This document shows, in pieces, positions 3,830-9,421 of a DNA stretch of 9,421 bases (positions are counted from its first letter, which is position 1; each line of letters starts with the position of its first letter). The notes under the pieces are model-generated. The model saw nothing but the letters and a program-made list of their open reading frames with translations. It made no database searches and had not been told where the DNA came from. The stretch comes from DASYAE01 sp036501535. GTDB taxonomy: Bacteria > Actinomycetota > Actinomycetes > Streptomycetales > Catenulisporaceae. The position numbers and the translations under genes are program-made. The stretch spans positions 1 to 9,421 of the forward strand of contig DASYAE010000197.1 in NCBI GenBank assembly GCA_036501535.1, written 5' to 3'.

Positions 3830-5677
3830 TCAGGTCTGGCCGGGCAGGTTCAGGACCTGGTGTGTGGCGTTGGCCATCAGGTCGGCGAACGACGACTGCG
3901 CGGATGCCGTGGCCGGCCCCGGCGCGTCCCGCACCTCCCATCGGATCCGGCCGGTGCGGTCGATGACGAAGACGAAGTTGCTGTGCACCATCATCCCCGA
4001 CATCATGCCCGGCGCGAGCTTCTCGTAGGCGTCCCACACCTGTTCGAGGTCGGTGACCGTACCGGTGAGGAAGAGCCAGTCGGGCAGTGTCGCAAGACCC
4101 AGACGGTGGTCGAACGCCCGGATGAACGTCGCGCGCGAGTGCATCGTGCCGGCGGCGACCGCCACCAGTTCCACCTGGCTGCCCGCGTCGCCGAGCAGGG
4201 AGTCGGCCGTGCGCAGCTGCTGCGCGATCTGCGGGCAGCCGGGGCACACCGGGTCGAGGAAGGTCAGCAGCACCACCTTGCCGCGCATGGATGCGAGGCT
4301 GACCGGCCGAGCGGACTCGCCGCTGGTGAGCTGGAAGCCGGGCGCCTGGAGGTCCAGCCGCACCGGCGCGCCGACGAGGGCCTGCGCGATGATCGGATCC
4401 GCGTTGGAGCTCGCCGACGCCGCCGCCATCGGGACCGCGCCGACGAGGACGACGCCGACGGCGCCCAGCGCGGTCAGCGACCGCAGGTTCGCCGTGGCCA
4501 GCGCCTGACGCAGCGTTCTGAAACTCAGGGAGCTGGCACCCAATGCCCTGATATGTGTCCTGATGCCCGGTGCCTCGGCCGGCGAGAGCCCTTCGGCGGC
4601 TTCGACCGGCTGTTCGGCGACGGCGAGAAGACCGCCTTGCAGCAGCAGCAGCCACGGGATCATGCTGTTCGGGTCGGTGCCGTAACCGCCGGGAACGCCG
4701 AGATCCTGCACCAGCACCCAGACTGCAAGACAGAACACTGTCGCGGCGGGCATTGCGACGCGCAGGATCTGCGGTCGGCCGCTGACGAATGCTGCGCCGA
4801 GCGCGCCGAGTGCGACGACCACGAACAGGTTCACCGCGAACCCGTTGGCGCTCGCGAACGACGCGAACGTGGACAGCATCGACGCCTGGGCGTGCGGCTG
4901 GGGGACCTGCGCCATGTCGGAGACCATTGCGGGGAGCATTCCGGAGCCGCCGCCCTGCCAGGAGCCGCGGCCCGGCCATGCCTGCAGCACGGCCATCCCC
5001 GCCCAGAACAGACCGATGCCGGTCAGCAGCGACCGGCCCAGCCGGGGCCCGGCCCATGCGCGCGCCGGCAGCACGAGCAGCGCACCGGCCGCCACGTAGA
5101 GGACGACCGCGCCGGGAGCGCCGGAGAGCCACGTCAGCCCCGGTGCGAAGATCCCGCCGAAGGCCTCGCCGAACACCCACACGACCAGGCCCCACGCCAC
5201 GCTGGCCAGCCCCGCCAGCCGGGACGACCGGCCGGTCGCCGAGACGAGCAGCCACAGGCCGATCCCGGCCTGGATCCACACCGACGCGGCCGCGGCCTGC
5301 ACCGGGTGGTACGACCAGACGGTGCCGCCGAAGTTGGCCACGGCCTGGACCCAGCCCGGTGAGGCCGCCGCGACCGGCTCGATGACCTGCGAGGGCAGCC
5401 CGCCGGCCATCTTCGGCTGGGCCTGCAGGATCGCGTCGAAGATCCACAGAATGCCGAACGCGAGGCGCAGCAACCGCCGCGCGCGCGGCTCGGTCTGCGG
5501 TGCGGCCGTCGGTTCCGACCGCGGCTGCGCGGCCCTCAGGCCGCGCGCCACCCGGTGGGCGATCGCCAGCGCGACGAAGATGGCTGCGACGATCGCCAGT
5601 TGGTAGAGCAGGGCGGACCGGAACGCGGCGACCAGCGCAGGGTTCGCCGCGTCCAGTCCGGACGTCATGCCAGGCAT
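3830..5677 (-). CDS. Multi-spanning membrane protein fused to a SCO/redoxin-like domain
   Basis: This protein has 615 residues. Residues 1-360 form an integral membrane domain with about eight or nine hydrophobic segments, near 22-43, 71-83, 135-147, 158-178, 188-204, 218-233, 281-299, 308-325 and 338-355. Residues 370-422 look like the basic stretch and signal anchor (403-420) of a once separate exported protein, followed by a thioredoxin-fold SCO/SenC-like domain (about 428-610). That domain has VVLLTFLDPVCPGCPQIAQQLR (468-489) with Cys478 and Cys481, and MMVHSNFVFVID (562-573) with His565. SCO proteins bind copper with CxxxC plus a distal His; here the spacing is CxxC. The domain probably faces outside the membrane and handles copper or thiols for the upstream oxidase, whose stop lies 13 nt before this ATG. 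A GAGGCGG overlapping that stop may be the ribosome site. The role is inferred from family and operon context. Whether the membrane part belongs to a named family is uncertain. Confidence 0.8.
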   Translation of the reverse strand: MPGMTSGLDAANPALVAAFRSALLYQLAIVAAIFVALAIAHRVARGLRAAQPRSEPTAAPQTEPRARRLLRLAFGILWIFDAILQAQPKMAGGLPSQVIEPVAAASPGWVQAVANFGGTVWSYHPVQAAAASVWIQAGIGLWLLVSATGRSSRLAGLASVAWGLVVWVFGEAFGGIFAPGLTWLSGAPGAVVLYVAAGALLVLPARAWAGPRLGRSLLTGIGLFWAGMAVLQAWPGRGSWQGGGSGMLPAMVSDMAQVPQPHAQASMLSTFASFASANGFAVNLFVVVALGALGAAFVSGRPQILRVAMPAATVFCLAVWVLVQDLGVPGGYGTDPNSMIPWLLLLQGGLLAVAEQPVEAAEGLSPAEAPGIRTHIRALGASSLSFRTLRQALATANLRSLTALGAVGVVLVGAVPMAAASASSNADPIIAQALVGAPVRLDLQAPGFQLTSGESARPVSLASMRGKVVLLTFLDPVCPGCPQIAQQLRTADSLLGDAGSQVELVAVAAGTMHSRATFIRAFDHRLGLATLPDWLFLTGTVTDLEQVWDAYEKLAPGMMSGMMVHSNFVFVIDRTGRIRWEVRDAPGPATASAQSSFADLMANATHQVLNLPGQT

Positions 5678-5690
5678 GAAACGGTCCGCC

Positions 5691-7955
5691 TCACTTGACC
5701 GGGATGTAGGGGCGCATCATCTCGTTGTCCTCGTGGTCGAGGATGTGGCAGTGGAGCATGTACGCGGGCCCCACCGTCGGGTCGAAGGAGTACAGGTTCT
5801 GCCCCGGCTTCACGCCGTTGATGGCGGTGGCCTGCGGCGCCCAGCGGATCGCGTACCGGTTCACGTAGCCGGGGAACACCTTGGCCACGTCCTTCCAGCC
5901 CGCCTCGCTGGGGTTGGGCGGGATCACCGGGCCGCTCAGGAACGGGGTGAAGGCGGGGTTGCCGCCCATCGCGCCGTCCGCGTTGGGGTTGAAGTAGTTC
6001 AGCGGCGGGCCGTAGCCGGGGATGATCGTCCCGGGCGGGTACGTGATGGGGCCCCACGTCCCGTCGGCGGTCTCGCCGTTGGAGGTGCCGCCGGGGAACG
6101 CGGCCGCCCAGGCGTCCAGGTAGGTGGGCTGGCCGGTGTTCGGGTCGATGACCACCGCCTGGCGGTTGAGCAGCTGGAACTGGATCAGGTGGATGTGGAT
6201 CGGGTGCGCGTCCACCGTCGTGTTGAGGAACTCCCACACCTCGGTCGAGCCGACCCGCGGCAGCTCGGACATGTACAGGCCCTGACCGGACTGGTCGGCC
6301 CCGAAGCCGGGGATGGGCGGCGTCCCGGGGGCGTCGCGCTCGCCGCTCCACTTGGTGTTGTTGATCACGTCGATGACCGGGGTGCCCACGGTGTTGCCGC
6401 CGTTGCCGAGCAGATCTTCGAACTCGAACAGGACGAGCTGCCGCCTGTTGTTGGGGGCGACGCCCGCGGCCAGCGTCCCGGCGGCGGGGTTGACCAGCCG
6501 CACGATGGCCGGCTCCTGGTTGCTCCCGCCCCGCAGCGGCGCGCCGCCCGCCGGATTGTAGGTGGTGTCCTTGCTCGACAGCGGCAGCGTCACCTTGAAC
6601 TGCATGACCTGCCGGGTCGGATCGGCGGGGTCGAGCTCCGCCCCGCTGGGGAACGGCACCTGCGCATCGTTGGTGACGGTGAAGGCCTTCCCCTGCTGGT
6701 TCGTGAAGTCGATGATGATGTCGGCCCGCTCGGACGGCGCGATGAACAGCCGCGTGGACGGCGTGGGCGTGCCGTCGCTGGCCGGCTCGGGCAGCCCGAG
6801 GAGCGTGACCGGCGTGTCCATCAGCCCGCCGTCCGTGCCGATCTGGTACATGGCCGGTCCGGTGGCGCCGCTGGCCGTGTTGACCAGGCCCATGCGCAGG
6901 AACCTCGCGTTGCTGCCGTTGACGATCCGGAACCGGTAGCGGCGCGGTTCGACGTTGAGGAAGGGCCACGTCCGGCCGTTGACGAGCATCGTGTCGCCGA
7001 AGAACTCCGGGATCCAGAACGGGTGGATCTGCGGGTTGCTGGGCGGTCCGTCGACCAGCGAGGGGTTGTTGTTGCTGTCGGGGAACAGCAGCTGCCCGTT
7101 CGTGTCGAACTGCCGGTCCTGGATCAGCAGCTCGATCTCCTGGTTGCCGGCGGGCAGGCACAGCGGGTTGCCGGGCAGCCCGGTGTCGAACTGGTCGCGG
7201 ATGAAGTAGAAGGCCGCCAGTCCGGAGTAGACGTTGAGGCGGGTGACCCCCAGCGCGTGGTCGTGGAACCACAGCGTCGTCGCCTGCTGGTTGTTGGGGT
7301 AGTCGTACACGGCGGAGTTGGCGCTGGTGGCCGCCGCCGTGAAGTACCCCTTGCCGTGCAGGCCGTTGCTGGTGAACCAGGCCTCGGGCACGCCGTCCGA
7401 CGTGGACTGGTTCTCGCCGCCGTGCAGGTGGACGACGGTCGGGATCGGCCCGCTGTAAGGGGTCATCTGCATCCCCTGCTGGAGCGGATCGGCCCAGTGG
7501 ATGGTCTGGTCGTAGGTCAGGTAGTTGCGCAGCACCGGGGACGACGGGAGGTTGTTCACGAACTTCACCGAGGCCGGGGTGCCCTTCTTCACCTCCAGCG
7601 TCACGCCCGGGTACTGCGGCGCGGCGTTGGCGCCGAGCTGCCCGGCCGCGTACCCCCACAGGAACGTGCCCTTGGCGAAGGGTGCCCGCAGCGACGAGTA
7701 GAACGCGTCCGGCAGCACCTTCTGCTGGAACTCGAACATGCCCACCTGCAGGGACGTGCCCTGCACCCGCCGGCCCACGAAGGTGGGCAGCGCGGTGACG
7801 AACTGGGCGACGTTCGCGCCCGGCAGCGCCGTCTGCGGCACCCGGACGGACGCGCTCGCGTTCTGGAAGAGTGACGGCAGCTCAATGCCCATCACCGCCC
7901 CGGCCCCCGCCAGTCCCCCGAGCTTCATCAAGTCTCTACGACTCAGCCGAGCCAT
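5691..7955 (-). CDS. Tat-exported multicopper oxidase (PhsA/CotA-like laccase type)
   Basis: This protein has 754 residues and oxidises phenolic or metal substrates while reducing O2 to water, outside the cytoplasmic membrane. The N-terminus carries a Tat signal, MARLSRRDLMKLGG with SRRDLMK at 5-11 and a hydrophobic stretch to about 25, as expected for a cofactor-loaded enzyme. All four copper motifs are intact: HLHGG (His176, His178), WFHDH (His231, His233), HPIHIHL (His584, His587, His589) and HCHILDHEDNEMM (735-747, with Cys736, His741 and axial Met746). The DHEDNEMM ending is characteristic of the phenoxazinone synthase/spore-coat CotA branch. It is longer than CotA, with a Gly/Pro-rich insertion at about 620-680 before the last cupredoxin motif. 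The ATG at 7955-7953 is chosen over longer in-frame options because it opens the Tat signal and has GGGAGA 7 nt upstream. It is the first gene of an operon with the SCO-like fusion. The substrate cannot be told from sequence. Confidence 0.92.
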   Translation of the reverse strand: MARLSRRDLMKLGGLAGAGAVMGIELPSLFQNASASVRVPQTALPGANVAQFVTALPTFVGRRVQGTSLQVGMFEFQQKVLPDAFYSSLRAPFAKGTFLWGYAAGQLGANAAPQYPGVTLEVKKGTPASVKFVNNLPSSPVLRNYLTYDQTIHWADPLQQGMQMTPYSGPIPTVVHLHGGENQSTSDGVPEAWFTSNGLHGKGYFTAAATSANSAVYDYPNNQQATTLWFHDHALGVTRLNVYSGLAAFYFIRDQFDTGLPGNPLCLPAGNQEIELLIQDRQFDTNGQLLFPDSNNNPSLVDGPPSNPQIHPFWIPEFFGDTMLVNGRTWPFLNVEPRRYRFRIVNGSNARFLRMGLVNTASGATGPAMYQIGTDGGLMDTPVTLLGLPEPASDGTPTPSTRLFIAPSERADIIIDFTNQQGKAFTVTNDAQVPFPSGAELDPADPTRQVMQFKVTLPLSSKDTTYNPAGGAPLRGGSNQEPAIVRLVNPAAGTLAAGVAPNNRRQLVLFEFEDLLGNGGNTVGTPVIDVINNTKWSGERDAPGTPPIPGFGADQSGQGLYMSELPRVGSTEVWEFLNTTVDAHPIHIHLIQFQLLNRQAVVIDPNTGQPTYLDAWAAAFPGGTSNGETADGTWGPITYPPGTIIPGYGPPLNYFNPNADGAMGGNPAFTPFLSGPVIPPNPSEAGWKDVAKVFPGYVNRYAIRWAPQATAINGVKPGQNLYSFDPTVGPAYMLHCHILDHEDNEMMRPYIPVK

Positions 7956-7970
7956 CGTTGCGTCTCCCTG

Positions 7971-7984
7971 ATACGTTAATGTAT
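7971..7984 (-). promoter_or_regulatory. Near-palindrome overlapping a proximal -10-like box of the oxidase gene
   Basis: ATACGTTAATGTAT is symmetric at 12 of 14 positions. On the minus strand it contains TACATT (7983-7978), a TAnnnT -10 candidate that would start transcription near 7971, just upstream of the GGGAGA ribosome site. No matching -35 is seen (GGTCTC stands at the right distance). A repressor or metal sensor bound here would block that promoter; the factor is unknown. Confidence 0.4.
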
Positions 7985-7999
7985 TGATGCATGGTGTGG

Positions 8000-8057
8000 C
8001 GAGACCGGTCCCGCCGGGGATCCGCGCGTGTCGGCGGCATTGCCAGAATCGGTCTCG
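8000..8057 (-). other. Nested inverted repeats upstream of the oxidase gene
   Basis: The outer arms CGAGACCGGT (8000-8009) and ATCGGTCTCG (8048-8057) pair at 9 of 10 positions. The inner arms CCGCCG (8011-8016) and CGGCGG (8032-8037) pair perfectly. The structure starts 45 nt upstream of the oxidase ATG. It would be either a large hairpin in a long leader RNA or a binding region over the -35 area of the proximal promoter. No protein-coding signal is seen here. Confidence 0.4.
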
Positions 8058-8175
8058 ACGCGTATCGCGCCGATCGTGTGCATTACGCGGGCGCAATGGT
8101 GGATATCGGACACGCACTCGCGGATCGCATACGCCCGCGGCGGACTGCCCGGCAGCGGCCGCGGGAAAGTGGGTG

Positions 8176-8195
8176 CTGATATCAGATGTCAGATG
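8176..8195. repeat. Palindrome CTGATATCAG with an adjoining 7-bp tandem repeat
   Basis: CTGATATCAG (8176-8185) is a perfect 10-bp palindrome. It runs into two tandem copies of TCAGATG (8182-8195). This is a possible protein-binding site or part of a leader structure; nothing identifies the binder. Confidence 0.3.
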
Positions 8196-8294
8196 GACGG
8201 TTCGGCGGTGGCCCGCTCGATCGGCGTTGGGGGAAGACGATCAACGATGAGGAATCCCCGGTGCGGCCGACCCGCTTCAGGGCGCGCGAATCCC

Positions 8295-8326
8295 CCTGTT
8301 GCATTGACATGGAGATCTCCAACAGG
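8295..8326. other. Inverted repeat with a competing inner palindrome
   Basis: CCTGTTG (8295-8301) pairs perfectly with CAACAGG (8320-8326). Inside and overlapping is the perfect 12-bp palindrome TGGAGATCTCCA (8310-8321), so two folds are possible. It lies about 90 nt downstream of the predicted start of transcription from the distal leftward promoter. Confidence 0.35.
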
Positions 8327-8418
8327 AAACTGCGTGCCCGTAATTCGGCGCATCCGGCAGCAGGGCCGCACCAGAGCAGGTCCGGGCGTCTTTACGGGCG
8401 TTACTTCATTTTCGGCGC

Positions 8419-8447
8419 ACCCTAGACCCCGCGGAGGGGGTAGTCAA
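8419..8447 (-). promoter_or_regulatory. Distal promoter directed toward the oxidase operon (TTGACT-17-TAGGGT)
   Basis: On the minus strand TTGACT (8447-8442) is followed after exactly 17 nt by TAGGGT (8424-8419), close to the HrdB/SigA-type consensus TTGACA-17/18-TAGRRT. Transcription would start near 8412 and reach the oxidase ATG after about 457 nt. No credible gene lies between, so this would create a long leader or a separate small RNA. The spacer contains a CCCC/GGGG hairpin. Confidence 0.5.
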
Positions 8448-8585
8448 TGGTCTGTGTTGAAAATGGGGCAAGATTCTATTTCGGTCCGGCATCGTGGCTT
8501 GTCCACTGGTCATTTCGCGTGGACCAGCAGGTTCGCCGGAGGGGTTTTCGGTTTCGGGCGGCGATCTGAGGAAGGCTCCGGAATT

Positions 8586-8602
8586 TGTTCGCCAGGCGAA
8601 CA
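8586..8602. promoter_or_regulatory. Perfect 17-bp palindrome, candidate operator
   Basis: TGTTCGCC-A-GGCGAACA is perfectly symmetric around A8594. It borders the most AT-rich patch of the window (TCTTTAAAATTGTGGG and beyond). It is not an actinobacterial LexA box, which has the opposite half-site order (CGAAC...GTTCG). It looks like a dimeric-regulator site, but the target gene is unclear because no credible gene starts next to it. Confidence 0.45.
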
Positions 8603-8967
8603 TGAAGAGAGTCTTTAAAATTGTGGGAATTACTAAATCATGAACCTGTCAATATGGTTTTGTCCGGGCTGCGGGAATGTTGCCCGCGGCTTTATCTGCC
8701 GGAGCTGGAGGCAATGCGACAGTCCGGGAGGATTCATTGTTGGATATTGCGGGTCCCGGCTCCGCGGTTGTCAGTGTGCTGTCGGGACCGGTTGGACGCG
8801 GCGGTGCGGTCGGCGTGCGGCGGACACCGCGAGCAGCGTCGCAGGGCACGGAGGGTGCGAACGTGATCAGGCCGGGGCGGACGTGGCAGGTCGTCCTTCC
8901 TGCGGCCGATGCGTCGGGGAAGGCGGCCGCCCGGCCCGGTTCCGGTCGCGGGCGCGCGGTCCGCACC

Positions 8968-8992
8968 GGTTCCGCGGAGCCGCCGCGGAACC
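8968..8992 (-). terminator. Perfect 10-bp hairpin, terminator of the TPR gene
   Basis: GGTTCCGCGG (8968-8977) and CCGCGGAACC (8983-8992) pair perfectly around a 5-nt loop, ending 9 nt after the stop codon of the leftward TPR gene. There is no T-tract, usual for high-GC actinobacteria. Confidence 0.65.
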
Positions 8993-9001
8993 CCACCGAC
9001 A

Positions 9002-9421
9002 TCAAGCCTCTGAATCGCTGCCCTTCGCCGGCCCGGCGGCGCTCTGCCCGGCCTCCGGCACGCCGAGCCGCGTGTAGAGCGCCAGCGCCTCGCGGCGGTG
9101 GTCCTGCGCCCGGGCCGCCTCGCCGAGCGCCGCGTGGGCCCTCGCCAGGCCGCGGTGCGCGTTGGCCAGCTCGTAGTCGTTGGCCAGCTGCTCGGCGAGG
9201 TCGCGGGCGGCGGCGTGCTGCGCCAGGGCGAATTCCGGGCGGCCCTCGGCCAGGCTCAGCTCGCCGAGGATGTTGAGCAGCTCCGACTCGGCGTCCGGGT
9301 AGCCGTCCTCGCGGGACACGGCCAGCGCCCGCTCGAGGTGGGCGGCGGCCTGTTCGTGCCGGCCCAGCCGCAGCTCGACCCGGCCCAGCCGGCTGCGCGC
9401 GTCGACCTCGCCGGCCCGGTC
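9002..9421 (-). CDS. C-terminal TPR region of a probable SARP/AfsR-type regulator (partial)
   Basis: The last 139 codons of a gene that begins beyond the right edge are visible, ending with a TGA at 9004-9002. The frame is open to the window edge, so the GTG at 9319 is internal and not the start. The sequence is helical and Ala/Leu/Arg-rich with tetratricopeptide spacing: LGRVELRLGRHEQAAAHLER, LLNILGELSLAEGRPEFAL and AHRGLARAHAALGEAARA. It closes with REALALYTRLGVPEA, a signature often found at the end of the TPR domain of AfsR/SARP- and LuxR/MalT-like transcriptional activators. TPR units mediate protein contacts. The DNA-binding and any NB-ARC part are not visible, so the regulator assignment is inferred; another TPR protein is possible. 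It is followed by its own hairpin terminator and seems not to be in the oxidase operon. Confidence 0.7.
   Translation of the reverse strand, partial: DRAGEVDARSRLGRVELRLGRHEQAAAHLERALAVSREDGYPDAESELLNILGELSLAEGRPEFALAQHAAARDLAEQLANDYELANAHRGLARAHAALGEAARAQDHRREALALYTRLGVPEAGQSAAGPAKGSDSEA

Larger units (their letters stand above)
8448..9001. other. AT-enriched gap without a convincing gene
   Basis: This is the upstream half of a gap of about 1.05 kb (7956-9001). It is clearly less GC-rich than its flanks, most of all at 8580-8660. Open frames exist on both strands but lack actinobacterial third-position bias, ribosome sites and recognisable motifs. Structures seen are GTCCAC/GTGGAC (8501-8506, 8519-8524) overlapping the alternative pair CTGGTC/GACCAG (8506-8511, 8522-8527), and the 17-bp palindrome at 8586-8602. 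The base composition suggests a promoter or nucleoid-protein-bound region, or acquired DNA. Confidence 0.5.

Noticed and set aside
3027..5447. Very long minus-strand frame (806 codons) overlapping the SCO-like gene
   Set aside because: Arg/Gly/Pro-rich shadow of the real gene in another frame; only the short HVWHRHIPDHENSGMM stretch past the real stop is meaningful.
7956..8117. N-terminal extension of the oxidase to a start at 8117
   Set aside because: It would bury the Tat signal; the ATG at 7955 has a good ribosome site and opens directly with MARLSRRDLMK.
8189..8371. 60-codon minus-strand frame between the distal promoter and the oxidase
   Set aside because: GTG start without ribosome site and no similarity I can recognise; weak evidence for a gene.
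8586..8602. LexA/SOS box
   Set aside because: Actinobacterial boxes read CGAAC-N4-GTTCG; here the half-sites are in the reverse order around one base.
8028..8618. 196-codon + strand open frame in the gap upstream of the oxidase
   Set aside because: No recognisable domain, no ribosome site, poor third-position bias, and it overlaps promoter and inverted-repeat features.
8631..8652. Minus-strand TTGACA (8652-8647) as a promoter
   Set aside because: A perfect -35, but the nearest TAnnnT-like boxes are at spacings of 14 or less; no acceptable -10 at 16-19 nt.
8640..9077. 145-codon Cys-rich + strand frame starting FCPGCGNVARGF
   Set aside because: Codon use is unlike real genes here, no ribosome site, and it runs into the opposite-strand TPR gene. 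Kept only as a remark in a finding.

Overview
The window looks like chromosomal DNA from a high-GC, filamentous-type actinobacterium. The coding regions have a strong G/C third-position bias. Starts include GTG, two genes appear leaderless with a TAnnnT box just before the ATG, and hairpin terminators lack T-tracts. The gene content (secreted GH18 chitinase, ROK regulator, F420-type PPOX protein, Tat-exported multicopper oxidase, TPR regulator) fits a Streptomyces/Streptosporangium/Catenulispora-like soil organism. I cannot name the genus from the sequence alone.

Left part (1-2066): the N-terminal 148 codons of a secreted GH18 chitinase run leftward off the window edge. Divergently, a ROK-family repressor (801-2066) keeps its zinc site but has lost the kinase motifs. 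The 355-bp divergent spacer carries a chitinase promoter candidate, several hairpins and a striking 27-bp palindrome. The simplest reading is a ROK regulator controlling a chitin or amino-sugar gene.

Middle part (2067-3829): two small single-gene units on the + strand, a PPOX/F420-dependent-type protein and a VOC (glyoxalase-like) protein. Both appear leaderless, with the same -10-to-ATG spacing. Each is followed by one copy of an imperfectly duplicated element of about 160 bp that folds into several hairpins. Between the second copy and the next gene lie a strong hairpin and a short decayed C-terminal fragment of a multicopper oxidase on the minus strand.

Right part (3830-9421), all minus strand: a two-gene operon reads leftward. 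It comprises a Tat-exported, PhsA/CotA-type multicopper oxidase (start 7955) and, 13 nt after its stop, a 615-residue multi-spanning membrane protein fused to a SCO/redoxin-like domain. Together they suggest an extracytoplasmic copper-dependent oxidase with a dedicated copper or thiol-handling partner. Upstream is a gap of about 1.05 kb without a convincing gene. It contains one near-consensus promoter directed at the operon, several perfect inverted repeats and an AT-rich island. The window ends with the C-terminus of a TPR protein, probably a SARP/AfsR- or LuxR-type regulator, closed by a 10-bp hairpin.

The observations most worth following are the duplicated multi-hairpin element, the MCO remnant with its HCH-to-HRH change, the CxxC (not CxxxC) SCO-like fusion, and the structured region upstream of the oxidase operon.
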